From positions 14,372,926-14,436,925 of the forward strand of contig OZ010787.1 of the NCBI GenBank assembly GCA_963932465.1: a stretch of DNA of 64,000 bases. The letters run 5' to 3'. Below the pieces are notes generated by a model. The model was not told where the DNA came from and ran no database searches. It saw only the letters and a program-made list of their open reading frames with translations. Every line of letters begins with the position of its first letter. Positions within the stretch are counted from its first letter, which is position 1. The translations under genes and the position numbers were made by a program. This document shows positions 22,951 through 32,861 of the stretch, one piece after another. Source of the stretch: Maratus speciosus (lineage: Eukaryota; Arthropoda; Arachnida; Araneae; Salticidae).

Positions 22951-25151
22951 GAAGTTTTCCATAAATCCTGCAACAGTATCTTCATGAAAACGACGCAAGG
23001 GGATAGCAAGCCTAATGGATCGAACACCCTTGCGACTTCTGACAAGATATCTCTCTTAGAATACCCATTTTTCTTTTCATGGTCTAAAGTAGTGAAACAA
23101 AAGAAATCCCCTAGAAAATTCCACTGGATTCCCAAAATTTTTATTCCACTATCATTTTTTAAGAACAATGACTCCGCACATTCCTTACATTCTTCCGAAA
23201 TGTTTTTCAACACTCCAGGTACATTAGAGATCCATTTTCGCAACTTAAAACCACCTCGTTTCATCAACAATGTCAACTGATCGATTAATTCCACAACTTC
23301 CTCTTCCTTTTGACCTCCAGACAATAAATCATCTACATAAAAATCTCTTAAAACTGCCGCAGATGCCAATGGAAATTCACTCTTCTCATCCAAGGCAAGC
23401 TGATGAAGAGCTCTAGTAGACTGAAACGGGGCAGATGCAGTACCGTAAGTAACTGTTTTTAAACGGTAATCCTCTATAGAATTTCGGGAACTTTCTCTCC
23501 AAAGAATCCTCATAAAATCTCTATCTTCAGGATTAATTAATACCTGTCTGAACATTTTCTCTATATCTGCACATACAACTATAGGTAATGTTCTAAATCT
23601 TAAAAGAATTGAGAAAAGCTCCTGCTGTATACGTGGACCGACCATAAGAATGTCGTTCAAAGATACACCCGAAGTAGATTTAGCTGAAGCGTCAAAAACA
23701 ACCCTCAATTTTGTCGTTGTGCTCGATTCCCGAATTACCGCATGATGTGGTAAATAAACCACACTTGAAGGAGCACCCTCCGACTTGGATACACATTCCA
23801 TGTGACCCAATTCAAAATATTCTCTCATAAACTTTCTATAATCTTCATAAATAGACGGCTGTTTTGACAGTCTGCGTTCTAACGAAAGAAATCTCCGGAT
23901 AGCCATTTCTCTAGTATCCCCTAATCGAGATGGAGACTCTTTAAATGGGAGTTTCATAACAAATCTTCCAGACCTATCTCGAAAATAATTACGTTTAAAA
24001 TGATCCTCACACTCCTGCTCCTCTTTAGAAATCTGAACCACTTCCGGGACAGAATCTAAAGACCAAAATTGTTGCACCAAGCTATCCAATTTTAATTGAA
24101 TATTATTGACGGCAAATGTACAAAGGTTCGTATCAAATGAGGTAGTCCCCGAAATAATCCATCCAAGTTTAGAATTTACAGCGAAGGGCAGAGCTTCCCT
24201 TCTTTGCACACTTTTCCCATTTAGTAATGTAAAGAATACATTAACTCCCAGTAGAATATCCACTGGTTTTGATTCAAAAAATAGTGGGTCTGCCAGGACT
24301 AAATCAGTAAAATTATTTACAATATTTGAAGGAATAGAACTATATGGCACATTTGATGTTATTCTTTTTATCACAAATGCTTTAGTGACAAATTTTATTT
24401 CAGAATTAAAATGAGGAGTAAAATTCAAATTTACCTCTTCATTTGTTTCAGCGTTATAAGAACCTAGGCATGTAACCTGTACTCTAGTTTTTCGCCTTGG
24501 CAAACACAGTTTTCGCATACAATTTTCGCTTATAAAAGAGGCTTCACTTCCACTATCCAGCAATGCTCGGCAATTTACAAGATTACCGCTCGAATCAAGA
24601 ACCTTTATCATTGCTGTACAAAGTAAAGTTTGTTTTCTATTCATTAATTGTATTCCCGACCCATAATTGTTTCGAAATTCAAAGGTGCCGGTGCAAGAAA
24701 TTTGATTTAATAACTCATTTTGTTTCGGTCGAAATTCTTTTGCGTTCGGGGAATGAGCAGCTAGCGGTGTTTCAGCCGCACTCTGCACCTGAGGACCATT
24801 GTCTCGTGAAATATGCAAGAGACCATGATGAGGCTTATGGCACACCTTACATTTAGCCACATTCCTACACCTTTTAGCATAGTGTTTTTCCACAAGACAG
24901 TTATAGCACAAACCATTTATTCTAGCTATCTCTATTCTTTTTTGTACATTTAACTGTAAATATCGCTGACATTTGTAAAGTGGATGCAATTCCTTGCATA
25001 AAACACAACTATTACTAGCAGACAACAATGTAGTGAATTTAGGTTTTCTAATTTCTTTTACTGAGGATTTACTATTTTGAAGTGTTCGCGCATGATCCTT
25101 CAAGAAAGACAATAAATTTTCGAGTGTTCCCAATTCCTCCTTTTTAAGTGA
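22923..25151 (-). pseudogene. BEL zinc-knuckle, protease and reverse transcriptase block
   Basis: This is the same frame as gag and continues after the TGA at 25152-25154. Numbered from 25133: cysteine/histidine clusters (CVLCKELHPLYKC at 43-55, CYNCLVEKHYAKRC at 76-89, CKVCHKPHH at 95-103) form the BEL-type nucleic-acid-binding region. The retropepsin active site is in ALLDSGSEASF (190-200). RT shows LRVVFDASAKS (476-486), the first catalytic aspartate in VVCADIEKMFRQ (about 523) and the catalytic box FYVDDLL (598-604). The frame ends at 22923 a few codons after the one-base shift. All catalytic residues of protease and RT are intact. Confidence 0.95.
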
Positions 25152-25943
25152 TCATTCCCACCAATATCTCGTATTTTTATCTAATTTCTCTGTAATTAAA
25201 TAAACCATCAATACTTCTGAAAAACCGCCAACATCCTGTTTAAGTACTCCCAATGAACGCACGCATTCATTTATAACGTCTACACTTTCTAAAAGAGACT
25301 GTGCAGTATCCGAAGTACAAGGTATTCCAATAAATCTCTTTATCAATGCATTAATTAATTCACGTTTGTTTGAATATCGCTCCTTCAACAGTTCTAACGC
25401 TGTCTTATAGTTTGAATCGGAAATTGGAAGGCACTGAATAATCTTAAGTGCACTATTTCTGCATGCTGATTTTAAATATTCTAACTTTTGACAGTCTGAT
25501 AAACCTTCATTACAATCTACACTAGCCCCAAACAAATCATAAAAGGACAACCACTCCTCCAAATTACCACTAAACGTGGGGAGTGTAAGCTTCGGCAATT
25601 TAATTTCAGATGCTTGAGCTTTCAAAACGCCTGCATTGTGACTACTTTCGTTTAATGTAATCCTCGACTTTTTCCGGTTAACACTAAGCCACATACTATC
25701 AAGTTTATCCTGTTCTGTCTGTTGTTCTTCAATGTACGACTCAATATCATTTTTATCACATTTAACAAAAATCGCATTAAATGTTTCACTCAATTCTTCA
25801 TTTAACTTTTCAATTCTATTTTCAAACAAAGTTACTTGACTAGCATCTGCTTCGCCAATACAATCATTAATCTTATTCTCCAATTTTGTAATACTAGATT
25901 TTAATCCCTTCTTTTTAACCAAAAAATCACTCAAGTTATCCAT
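25152..25943 (-). pseudogene. BEL gag N-terminal part
   Basis: The likely start is ATG at 25941-25943 (MDNLSDFLVKKKG). The longer open frame from 26039 would need a GTG start and begins in leader sequence, so I did not use it. The protein starts with a charged, coiled-coil-like segment (KLENKINDC, FENRIEKLNEEL). It then has the DUF1759 signature KLPKLTLPTFSGNLEEWL (about residues 115-132) followed by SFYDLF, diagnostic of BEL/Pao gag. An in-frame TGA after RYWWE at 25152-25154 interrupts it before the zinc-knuckle region. The gag would assemble the particle and package element RNA. Confidence 0.9.
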
Positions 25944-26144
25944 AATGAATAAAAATCTAAATAAATGAACGAACTCACCAAACTTTAAAAACGCCTTGAT
26001 CAACAATGCAGCGGTATTAGAATCCAACCAACCATGCACCCAAACTTCGCCAGCGCTAGATTCAAATTCCCAATCTTGAACACTAAACCACCTTTAAATC
26101 TGGTCAATCACTTATTTATCTTTATTTTCCCTCTCAAAAAAAAC

Positions 26145-26161
26145 TCCGGCTCGACGGACCA
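26145..26161 (-). promoter_or_regulatory. BEL primer-binding site, tRNA-Tyr-like
   Basis: Three bases after the 5' LTR (element sense) the sequence is TGGTCCGTCGAGCCGGA. Its complement TCCGGCTCGACGGACCA matches the 3' end of eukaryotic tRNA-Tyr (usually TCCGGCTCGAAGGA plus CCA, recalled from memory) with one difference in the acceptor stem. It would prime minus-strand DNA synthesis. Confidence 0.8.
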
Positions 26162-26164
26162 TTA

Positions 26165-26559
26165 TGTTTCCGCGACTGGTTCACTCTTAATTATGTATTC
26201 AAACTCATGAAACACAACTCTGCATATGTGGACTGTAAAACTTTAATTCAAAACGCTAAAAACCCTCTTGGTTACACACTCGACAGCGACGCCGTCTAAA
26301 ACACATACACGAGCTCACTGCTCTCAATTGAACTCACAATATAAAACAGTCGCTTTAACAGTTAACAAGAAAAACAGAAAAAGAGAAAAAGAACATAACG
26401 TTCAAACTGCGAAATGTCCTTGGATGCAGGAAAAACTGAAGATTACTTACGGAGTCTTTTCAGATTCATCAGCGACTGCGAAGCTCAAGTTTTCTTTATC
26501 CAGGTATCGTTCGCTTCTGAACTCTTTCGAAAAACGTGTACGGCAAATGTTTTCGAACA
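26165..26559 (-). repeat. BEL 5' LTR
   Basis: It is 395 bp with TG...CA ends in element orientation, and precedes the primer-binding site and gag. It differs from 20334-20728 at two positions. The ATATG duplication follows at 26560-26564. Confidence 0.95.
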
Positions 26560-26817
26560 ATATGAAAACATAACAACTTACCTTAGTTTTAAAATATTCA
26601 CTTACGTTTAGTAGGAAAAAATTAGAACAAAACAGCTAACTTTAAGTTTTTTAAATTGTCTGAAAACAGCACGTGGTCGGCGGCTGCTTCTTCTACTCAT
26701 GAGTGATGTCATTATGACGAGTAGGATTTCAGCGGTAGATGGAGTCTCTTCCTGTAATTAACGGCAGAATGGCAACGGTCCAATTAAAGCGGCGGTCCAA
26801 ATATGGCTACTCTCCCC

Positions 26818-27633
26818 TGCATGCATTATATATTTTATCATTCTTATTTTTTTTTAAAGTTTGTAACACCTTGAAATCGTGAATAACAAACTTTATTCGT
26901 CTAATTTTTCGAGAAATAGAATTATGCATATGATTAGACATAGTTGCAGCAAGTGCAAACACGATTTCATTAAAACATTCGCAACTGCAAACGTGGATTC
27001 CACCTCATTTGGATATCTATAACTCCGCCAACGGGCAACGGGCTATTCTTTCTCCCTTTGTACATTGTACGTTACATTAATTACGGAAAACTTAAACGAT
27101 ATTCGTTTTTATACAATTATTGTACTATGCATATAAATACAAAGATTATAAACAATAGCATTTATATATATATATATATCTTTTTGTAATATAAACATGA
27201 ATACAGAAAATCTTTTTGTTGAATAATGCAAATCGCAAAACTAACGCCTGTGGGCATGGTTTACTATTAAAAATACGAAAACATGTGGTCGAGAATGTGT
27301 TAATCATCTTTAAATGTATGACGTTTAGAGAAAAACTTTTATTTTCTTCATTTTGAAATAGTTATAAAATCTTTATAATCATGTGTAAGCAAAATTTTCA
27401 TTTAGGAATGATTAGACAGTAAAACTGAGCCTGTCTATAACGAAATCCTGCTTTAACTCCTTAATAGTTTTACCCGTATATTGTCCGAGTTAGAAGAGTT
27501 TACTTGTTATTCAAAAATTTCGGATACCTCGAATTTTGAATAGTAATCTTTGCTTTCATTAGTGACAGAAAATTTTCGATTAAATAAGTCGAAGATTTCA
27601 GATTGGTAAAAAGTTACTTGATTCATATTTTTA
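26818..27633. other. AT-rich stretch without gene
   Basis: I see no gene. A TA microsatellite (about 27164-27179) and a partial relative of the CAGTAAAAC MITEs (about 27419-27465, containing 'gaaatcctgcttt') are the only recognisable pieces. Confidence 0.5.
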
Positions 27634-28110
27634 TGCGCGTTGGTAATTATACATAACACGTAGCACCTATAGTCGTAATCTGGTCCGTCCGCCTGGTAGG
27701 CATATAGCACCGCAAAAAATACCCAACCAAATTTCAAACCATTCAGTTTGAAATTTAATATATATAATGTTTGCAGAATTTTGTAGAGTCATTTCAAAGT
27801 TTATGAAAATCGAATCAAAACTGAAAAGATATTAACAAAAGTTTTCTTCCTTCTGTTAAATCCTATCATATGTCATTAATCCAGCGATATCCCATGATAG
27901 GTCATGATTCTAGGCTGTCATGGTGATGACGTCCTATTTAAGATGGAGTCCTGTTATTTCCGTATTACTGAATTTAATATATAGAATCGTAATAATTTTT
28001 GTATTCATGCATTTTTGCATAAGAGTGCAACAGCTATGGCACCAAGATCTGAATATTTATAAAATTAGTTATAGTACGAACGACGTGTGACTTACAATTT
28101 CCGACTTATT
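27634..28110 (+). repeat. R1 repeat family, copy D
   Basis: It is colinear with 16538-17010, with landmarks GTCATGATTCTAGGCTGTCA, GACGTCCTATTTAAGATGGA and GCATAAGAGTGCAACAGCTA. The left edge is eroded (GCGCGTTGGTAATTA) and the right edge has a short deletion (GTACGAACGACGTGTGAC). Non-coding. The 76-codon minus-strand frame across it is not conserved in other copies. Confidence 0.6.
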
Positions 28111-29311
28111 ATTTTATTGTGTTTAAAAACATAAACTACTTAGAAAACTAACCTAAAAAACTAAAACCTCAGAAACTAAACAGAAATTTTTCATGATCCA
28201 GGCCAAAATAATACAATATAATTATAGAACTACGGCGTACTGATAAGAAGGAAACCTGTTTAAAAAGGAAATTTTAAAAGGTGCCTGTGATACAGTCTTA
28301 GAAGTTATTACTATATTATTCTTACTATTTTTCATCTTTCTTTATAAAAATAGAAAAATTCCAAATTTTAAATAAGCTAACTTTTTCTTTCCTTTATATC
28401 AGTGTTTATGAATATATATTTTTTAACCTTTAGACTTTGTTTTACTCATTCTTAAATATTTCTTATTCATGTGAATTACCGCTTCAAAAGACAGACAAAT
28501 AATGCAGTAAACCCTGATGAAAAACATTATACACCATTTAATCCAAGAAAAGAACTTAGTAATTAAATTTATCTTCTATTATTTTTTTTATTCTGAATCA
28601 TTTTCTCAGTCTTAACAAATTTGCGCATCAGTGAAAATATTTTTCTGGCTCTAGTTTAGATACATTGAATAGTCATTAACTTTAGCTTTAGAGCGATTCT
28701 ATTTGACATTACGTTTAACAGACACGTCATTTCATCGTCTACGAAACATTTATTTTTCCACTTCAACATTTATTTGCGGTTAGATGGCTACCATTTGTCA
28801 GATACACATTTGACATTTTTTAAGAATGGTACTTTGAGGTAATGGATAGGTCCGTTTTCTCAAAAAATAAAAGTAAAAAATGGGCGAACGGAAAAACATA
28901 TATCTGTAAGAAAAAATAACCCCCCTACATCAGTGATATCTAAACATGACTGATGTCTATTTGATTACTAGAACCGAACTACAGAAGGGTCATCAGCGGC
29001 GGTCAGTCAGTGAGATTAACACAGCGTGTCCACCAGTTTGTCTTAAAAAAGGACTTTATTCTAACTGTAGGAGAGGAGACATCAAGTTTGTTTCGTTTTA
29101 TTTGGTGGGGAGGGTGTCTGAATGTGCCCCGTATTCTATTTTTCATAGGTTTTTCGTGTGTGAATCGGAGAGGATGAGTTCAACGAATGATATTTTTGAT
29201 ATACTAAGTTTGTATTTCTTGAAGCAGAATCCTATACTTCTATGGAATCGGGTGTTATTCTGATAATATTAAGACTATTCTATTTTTAACATTTTCTAAC
29301 ACAGTAGAAAA
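28111..29311. other. AT-rich stretch; one unsupported open frame
   Basis: I find no convincing gene. A 105-codon frame (28946-29263, +) begins MTDVYLITRTELQKGHQRR and lacks any motif, family resemblance, promoter or splice context that I can identify. It is GC-richer than its surroundings, which is the only reason to note it. Confidence 0.4.
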
Positions 29312-29937
29312 ATGTTTATGAATTCGGTTTGTCTGTCTGTCTGTCCTCAGGTTGTCGATTTGTCTGTCATGCTCTAACTTGCGTAAATGTAGTCACATTG
29401 CCATGAAATTAATATATGTTATTGGGATTTACTATCGCATGTTCGGTATGGAAATGTTAGTGTGCTTCATTTACGGTTCATTTACAGGGACACGCAAAAG
29501 AATTCCGTTGCATTAGCAACTATGGGGAAAATCGTTTGCGGTGTATTTTAATGATATTACACTATTTTAAACATATTGAAAATTATATATATCACTGAGG
29601 TGTACTACAAGACGCTTACTGTAAAATCTGGTGTACATATAATGTATCTTTCATTTACAAGGGCATACAAAAGCATTTGACTACGCTACTGCCTACGAAC
29701 AATAAATGCTGGAAGTGCGTTTTCAGTTGAGGTGAGCGTTATAAATGTAACTAATTTTTTTTTCATATTACTCGGTGTGTATAAATTCTGCAGATATTAT
29801 ACAAGGCTGCACAAAAGATTGCAAGTACATTTCAATTTATTGACGCAAATTGCTGAATGGCTACTTTCTACCGTGCTCTGCGTTTAATTGAACTAACTTC
29901 CAGCCTACTATGTAGTATATGTACAAATCTATAGATC
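29312..29937 (+). repeat. R2 repeat family, plus copy (interrupted)
   Basis: It shares the edge GTTTATGAATTCGGTTTGTC and downstream blocks with the minus copy at 15840-16375. It is cut at ATGT by the element at 29942-31725; sequence after 31729 may be its continuation but is too diverged for me to confirm. Non-coding. Confidence 0.5.
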
Positions 29938-29941
29938 ATGT

Positions 29942-31725
29942 GAGGACGTGAGTTTCAAAACTCACCTTATCCAAAAAATCAAATTTTGGGAAATCGCGAA
30001 AAATCTGTAACTGCGACCCCGTGCATCGAATACCTCCAATTTTTTGTATACTTATAGCTAGTTGCTCTGTGATATCATTGTGTTAAGTTAGAAAATCTAC
30101 TTTAATTCATTTAATTAATTAATTGGAAAAAGTTTCGGATAAGAAAAGTTTTGTTGTCAACCTATGGATAAGAAGAGTTCTGTTGCCAACTTATGGATAA
30201 GAAGAGTTTTGTTGCCAACCTATGAATAAGAAAATTTTGATATCAACTTCTTTAAAAAAAAACATCGTTTATCATACTTGCTGAAAGAAACTAATAGTTT
30301 CTGTTTTTGGTCATCGGATGATAATATTTTGTATTCAAAAATAATCGTTATGACAGCAATAAGCATGATTAAGATTTAGTATTGCGTTTTATTATAAAAA
30401 AGAAAACTTATCATCAATCAAATAAAACTTATCATAACTAACTTATGATTAAAATAATTTGTTGTTGATATATATAATTTGTTATTGTTATTGATATATA
30501 AAATAATATAATGTACTTACAGAATATCCAAAAATAAATTAAACAATTAACTCATTAAATTTTTCTTCTGGAATATCATCGTAATCCTCCTTGACCATCT
30601 CCTTCTGTTCTGGTTCCTTAGAAATAATAATTTTATAGAAAGTAAGCACCTCCATTTCTGACCAATTTTCATCAAAATCTTTTTTTAACAATGCATGGAC
30701 ATCCTTAAGTTTCTCTTGCTTCACGGGGACTCCCTCCCCCTTCTTTTTAAAAAGAAAGTCCAGTTTTTAGATGCCTCTAGCGCAACTTTTATACTCTGAA
30801 TTTTGATATTCCAAGAATCTTCCGAAATTCACTTTCACAAATTTGAAGATGGTCATGGTTCTTAGTCTTTATATAGTACCTTATGGTAATGTCTTTGAAA
30901 GCGCACTGAGGTGCACTTAAAAAAAAAAACTTTCAAGGTAAAAATTTTACATTTCTGGATGTTTTATGGAAGGAAAGAAACCTGGATGGTTTCTTGAAGT
31001 ATATGTTTGAGATGTGAACTTCAAAATAAAGTTATCTTAGGCAGTTTTGTGTTTGCTTGAAAGAAAAAAGCTTGGTGGAAGCAACATACATCTTGCACTG
31101 AGAGAGTTGAATACTCGAGGTTCTCTTTCTGGTGAGTGCACTTTGAGAGGACCGGAAATGCCTTAGGTTTATGCCTGAGAATAAAAATTAAATCTTTTAA
31201 AACCTTCTGACATTAAGAAATATAGAAAGGGATTCTCCATTTTGAACTTACATTTTAATCTTCTTTTGCGTGTATTCTTTACTAGCCCATGTATTCATAT
31301 TTTTTTTCTCTTCTTCCCCCTTCCCCCACAAAATTCAAGAGTTTATTCACTGTCCGTTATACATAAGACATGCTGTAAAACTTATTTAATTATTTTGTAT
31401 GAATAGAGCAGATAAAAACTTTACACGAAAATAGCTACAGGTCGCAGAGAAATGAAGGGAAAAACTGTGATAGTAGTTGATAAGCTAGTCGTCCGTTGGT
31501 CTACGCATGCGCAGGAATAAAGCTAGTATTGTTGCCAACACCGTAGTGGATAAGGCGAGTTTTGAAACCAAACCAATGTTTAAAGAACCCAAAAATAAAG
31601 GATAAAAATATTTTCTTTACAGATTATAGTGTTTTTTCTGTGCCGGCTTACCAATAGAATAGATTGGCAGAGAAAACTCGATTTTTTAACTTTTGGATAA
31701 GGCGGGTATTGAAACTCACGTCCTC
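29942..31725. mobile_element. Uncharacterised TIR transposon with ATGT target duplication
   Basis: The left end GAGGACGTGAGTTTCAAAAC and the right end TATTGAAACTCACGTCCTC are inverted repeats, and the pairing continues inward through CCTTATCCAAAA, about 35 bp in all. ATGT occurs exactly at 29938-29941 and 31726-31729, a 4-bp target duplication. Subterminal sequence holds four tandem 29-bp units (GGATAAGAAGAGTTTTGTTG core, about 30137-30250). Their GGATAAG...GAGTTTTG motif echoes the right end (GGATAAGGCGGGTATTGAAA) and a copy near 31553, as expected for transposase-binding sites. A small coding-like region lies on the minus strand (30539-30763). Superfamilies with 4-bp duplications include Sola and Ginger; none can be assigned here. 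Confidence 0.75.
30539..30763 (-). CDS. Hypothetical 75-codon reading frame or exon inside TIR element
   Basis: The frame is open from just after a TAA at about 30764 to TAA at 30539-30541. It has no ATG; the first residues are KLDFLFKKKGEGV, preceded on the minus strand by pyrimidine-rich sequence and AAAAG, so it may be a 3' exon rather than a start. The protein is charged and non-repetitive: QEKLKDVHALLKKDFDENW, then SEMEVLTFYKIIISKEPE and an acidic end KEDYDDIPEEKFNELIV. Composition is far more protein-like than other short frames in the window. I do not recognise the family. Its place inside matched TIRs suggests the C-terminal end of a transposon-encoded protein from which the main part has been lost. 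Function is unknown. Confidence 0.35.
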   Translation of the reverse strand: MDFLFKKKGEGVPVKQEKLKDVHALLKKDFDENWSEMEVLTFYKIIISKEPEQKEMVKEDYDDIPEEKFNELIV

Positions 31726-31956
31726 ATGTATTTTTCTACGAAATTTTATATTTAGATGTAATGTAATAGGCCGAACTTTGAACAAAATTTTAGAGAAAAT
31801 TTGCCGGAAGGTGGCGTTATGATTCCGGGACGGGATAGCGATAGACCAAGCTGTTGTGATGTTTTATATCCGTCGCTGAGGACAAGACGGCCTCGAAGGA
31901 GCGGGATGACGGGGAACCGTTGGTGCGTGAGGACATGATATTCGATTAACTACATA

Positions 31957-32846
31957 GGGGTGAATATCACAAAATGTGAGATTTTGAAAACAAAAAGTTT
32001 GAAAATTTAAATCGTTTCAAGGTTTTTGATTTTTTTTTAAAATGTTGGTTGAACAGCTGAATGAAGGGATTTATATGTAAAATTATTAAAGTTTGAAGAG
32101 CTTAAGTTCATTTTTATGTAATTATAATTATGCGTCATTTTCTTGGCATAAGTATGCCAGGATAATGACAATTTCATTCTAAAACATTTTTTACATTCCT
32201 GTTTTTTTTTTTTTTTTTTAGATCTAACATTTTAATTTTGTTTAAAGGAACATGTTTCCTCTATAGTACCTGAAATTCAGTGTAATGATGAGTTTTATTT
32301 GTAATTTATAGAAGCCAGGAAAATGACATAATAAAAGTCTACTCAATTTTTAAAAAGCATTTAAACACATTATTTTCAAAGAAATATCTAAAAGATCTCT
32401 CTGGTCACAATGATTTTACTACTTCTGACTTGAACTATGTCAATAACAAGAAGAATTACTCTGCAGCGCCATCTTTATACCTCATAAAGAACAAAAATGA
32501 GCAGGCTAGGACAATGACATTCATTTTCAGTGACAATCATATTTTAATTATGGAAAATTATTTGTAAAATACAGATCTTGTTACCTTCCACATATATGTG
32601 TTATATAAGGTATAATTATTAATTAGAAATTTAAAAAACTAGAAAAAGATGTTTGTACATGATAGCAGAGTGCCTTTTGCTTTGCACACATCACAGTGTG
32701 ACATGCCAGGAAAACTATAATATTTCTTGAAAATACTTCTAAGAATATTTTTTATTAGAATGTAAAAAAAAAAAATTGCATTATATAACATTAAATAGAA
32801 ATTTTATTGTGCGGACTACAATTTCCATATTTTGTGATATTGACCC
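31957..32846. mobile_element. Possible TIR element with repeated GCCAGGA motif
   Basis: The left end GGGGTGAATATCACAAAATG is inverted near the right end as CATATTTTGTGATATTGACC. Four internal copies of a motif like GCCAGGAAAATGACA occur (about 32153, 32312, 32504, 32702), spaced 160-200 bp. TCGATTAAC occurs just outside both sides (31942-31950 and 32853-32861), which may be a target duplication if the true ends are a few bases further out. It is non-coding and its boundaries are uncertain. Confidence 0.4.
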
Positions 32847-32861
32847 ATAGACTCGATTAAC

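Larger units (their letters stand above)
20334..26559 (-). mobile_element. BEL/Pao LTR retrotransposon, nearly intact
   Basis: This is a 6.2-kb element transcribed leftwards. It has two 395-bp LTRs, an ATATG target duplication, a primer-binding site and one continuous gag-pol with the BEL domain order: gag (DUF1759-type), zinc knuckles, protease, RT, RNase H, integrase. The LTRs differ at only two positions by eye (A/G in 'cagtcRcttt', T/C in 'gattacttYgg'), so insertion is recent. The gag-pol frame nevertheless has three lesions: TGA at 25152-25154, a one-base frame change near 22950 and TGA at 21800-21802. This copy probably cannot encode a full polyprotein. It sits in a DNA transposon (18684-26817). 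No env-like frame is present: pol ends 45 bp before the 3' LTR. Confidence 0.95.
18684..26817. mobile_element. Inverted-repeat DNA transposon interrupted by BEL element
   Basis: The left end GGGGAGAGTAGCCGAATTTG (then GACC) is inverted at the right as GGTCCAAATATGGCTACTCT followed by CCCC. The left flank is TA; the right flank reads TG, perhaps mutated. 'GGTCCAA'/'TTGGACC' motifs recur at 18868, 18895, 20183 and 26777-26796, as subterminal repeats would. Removing the BEL insertion (20334-26559 and one ATATG) leaves about 1.9 kb, a plausible DNA-transposon length. A decayed transposase-like C-terminal segment lies at 19210-19714. A 45-A tract occupies 20075-20119. TIR evidence is direct; the pogo-like assignment is inferred. 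Confidence 0.6.

Noticed and set aside
28946..29263. 105-codon frame beginning MTDVYLITRTELQKG
   Set aside because: No recognisable domain, promoter, splice context or conservation; length is compatible with chance.
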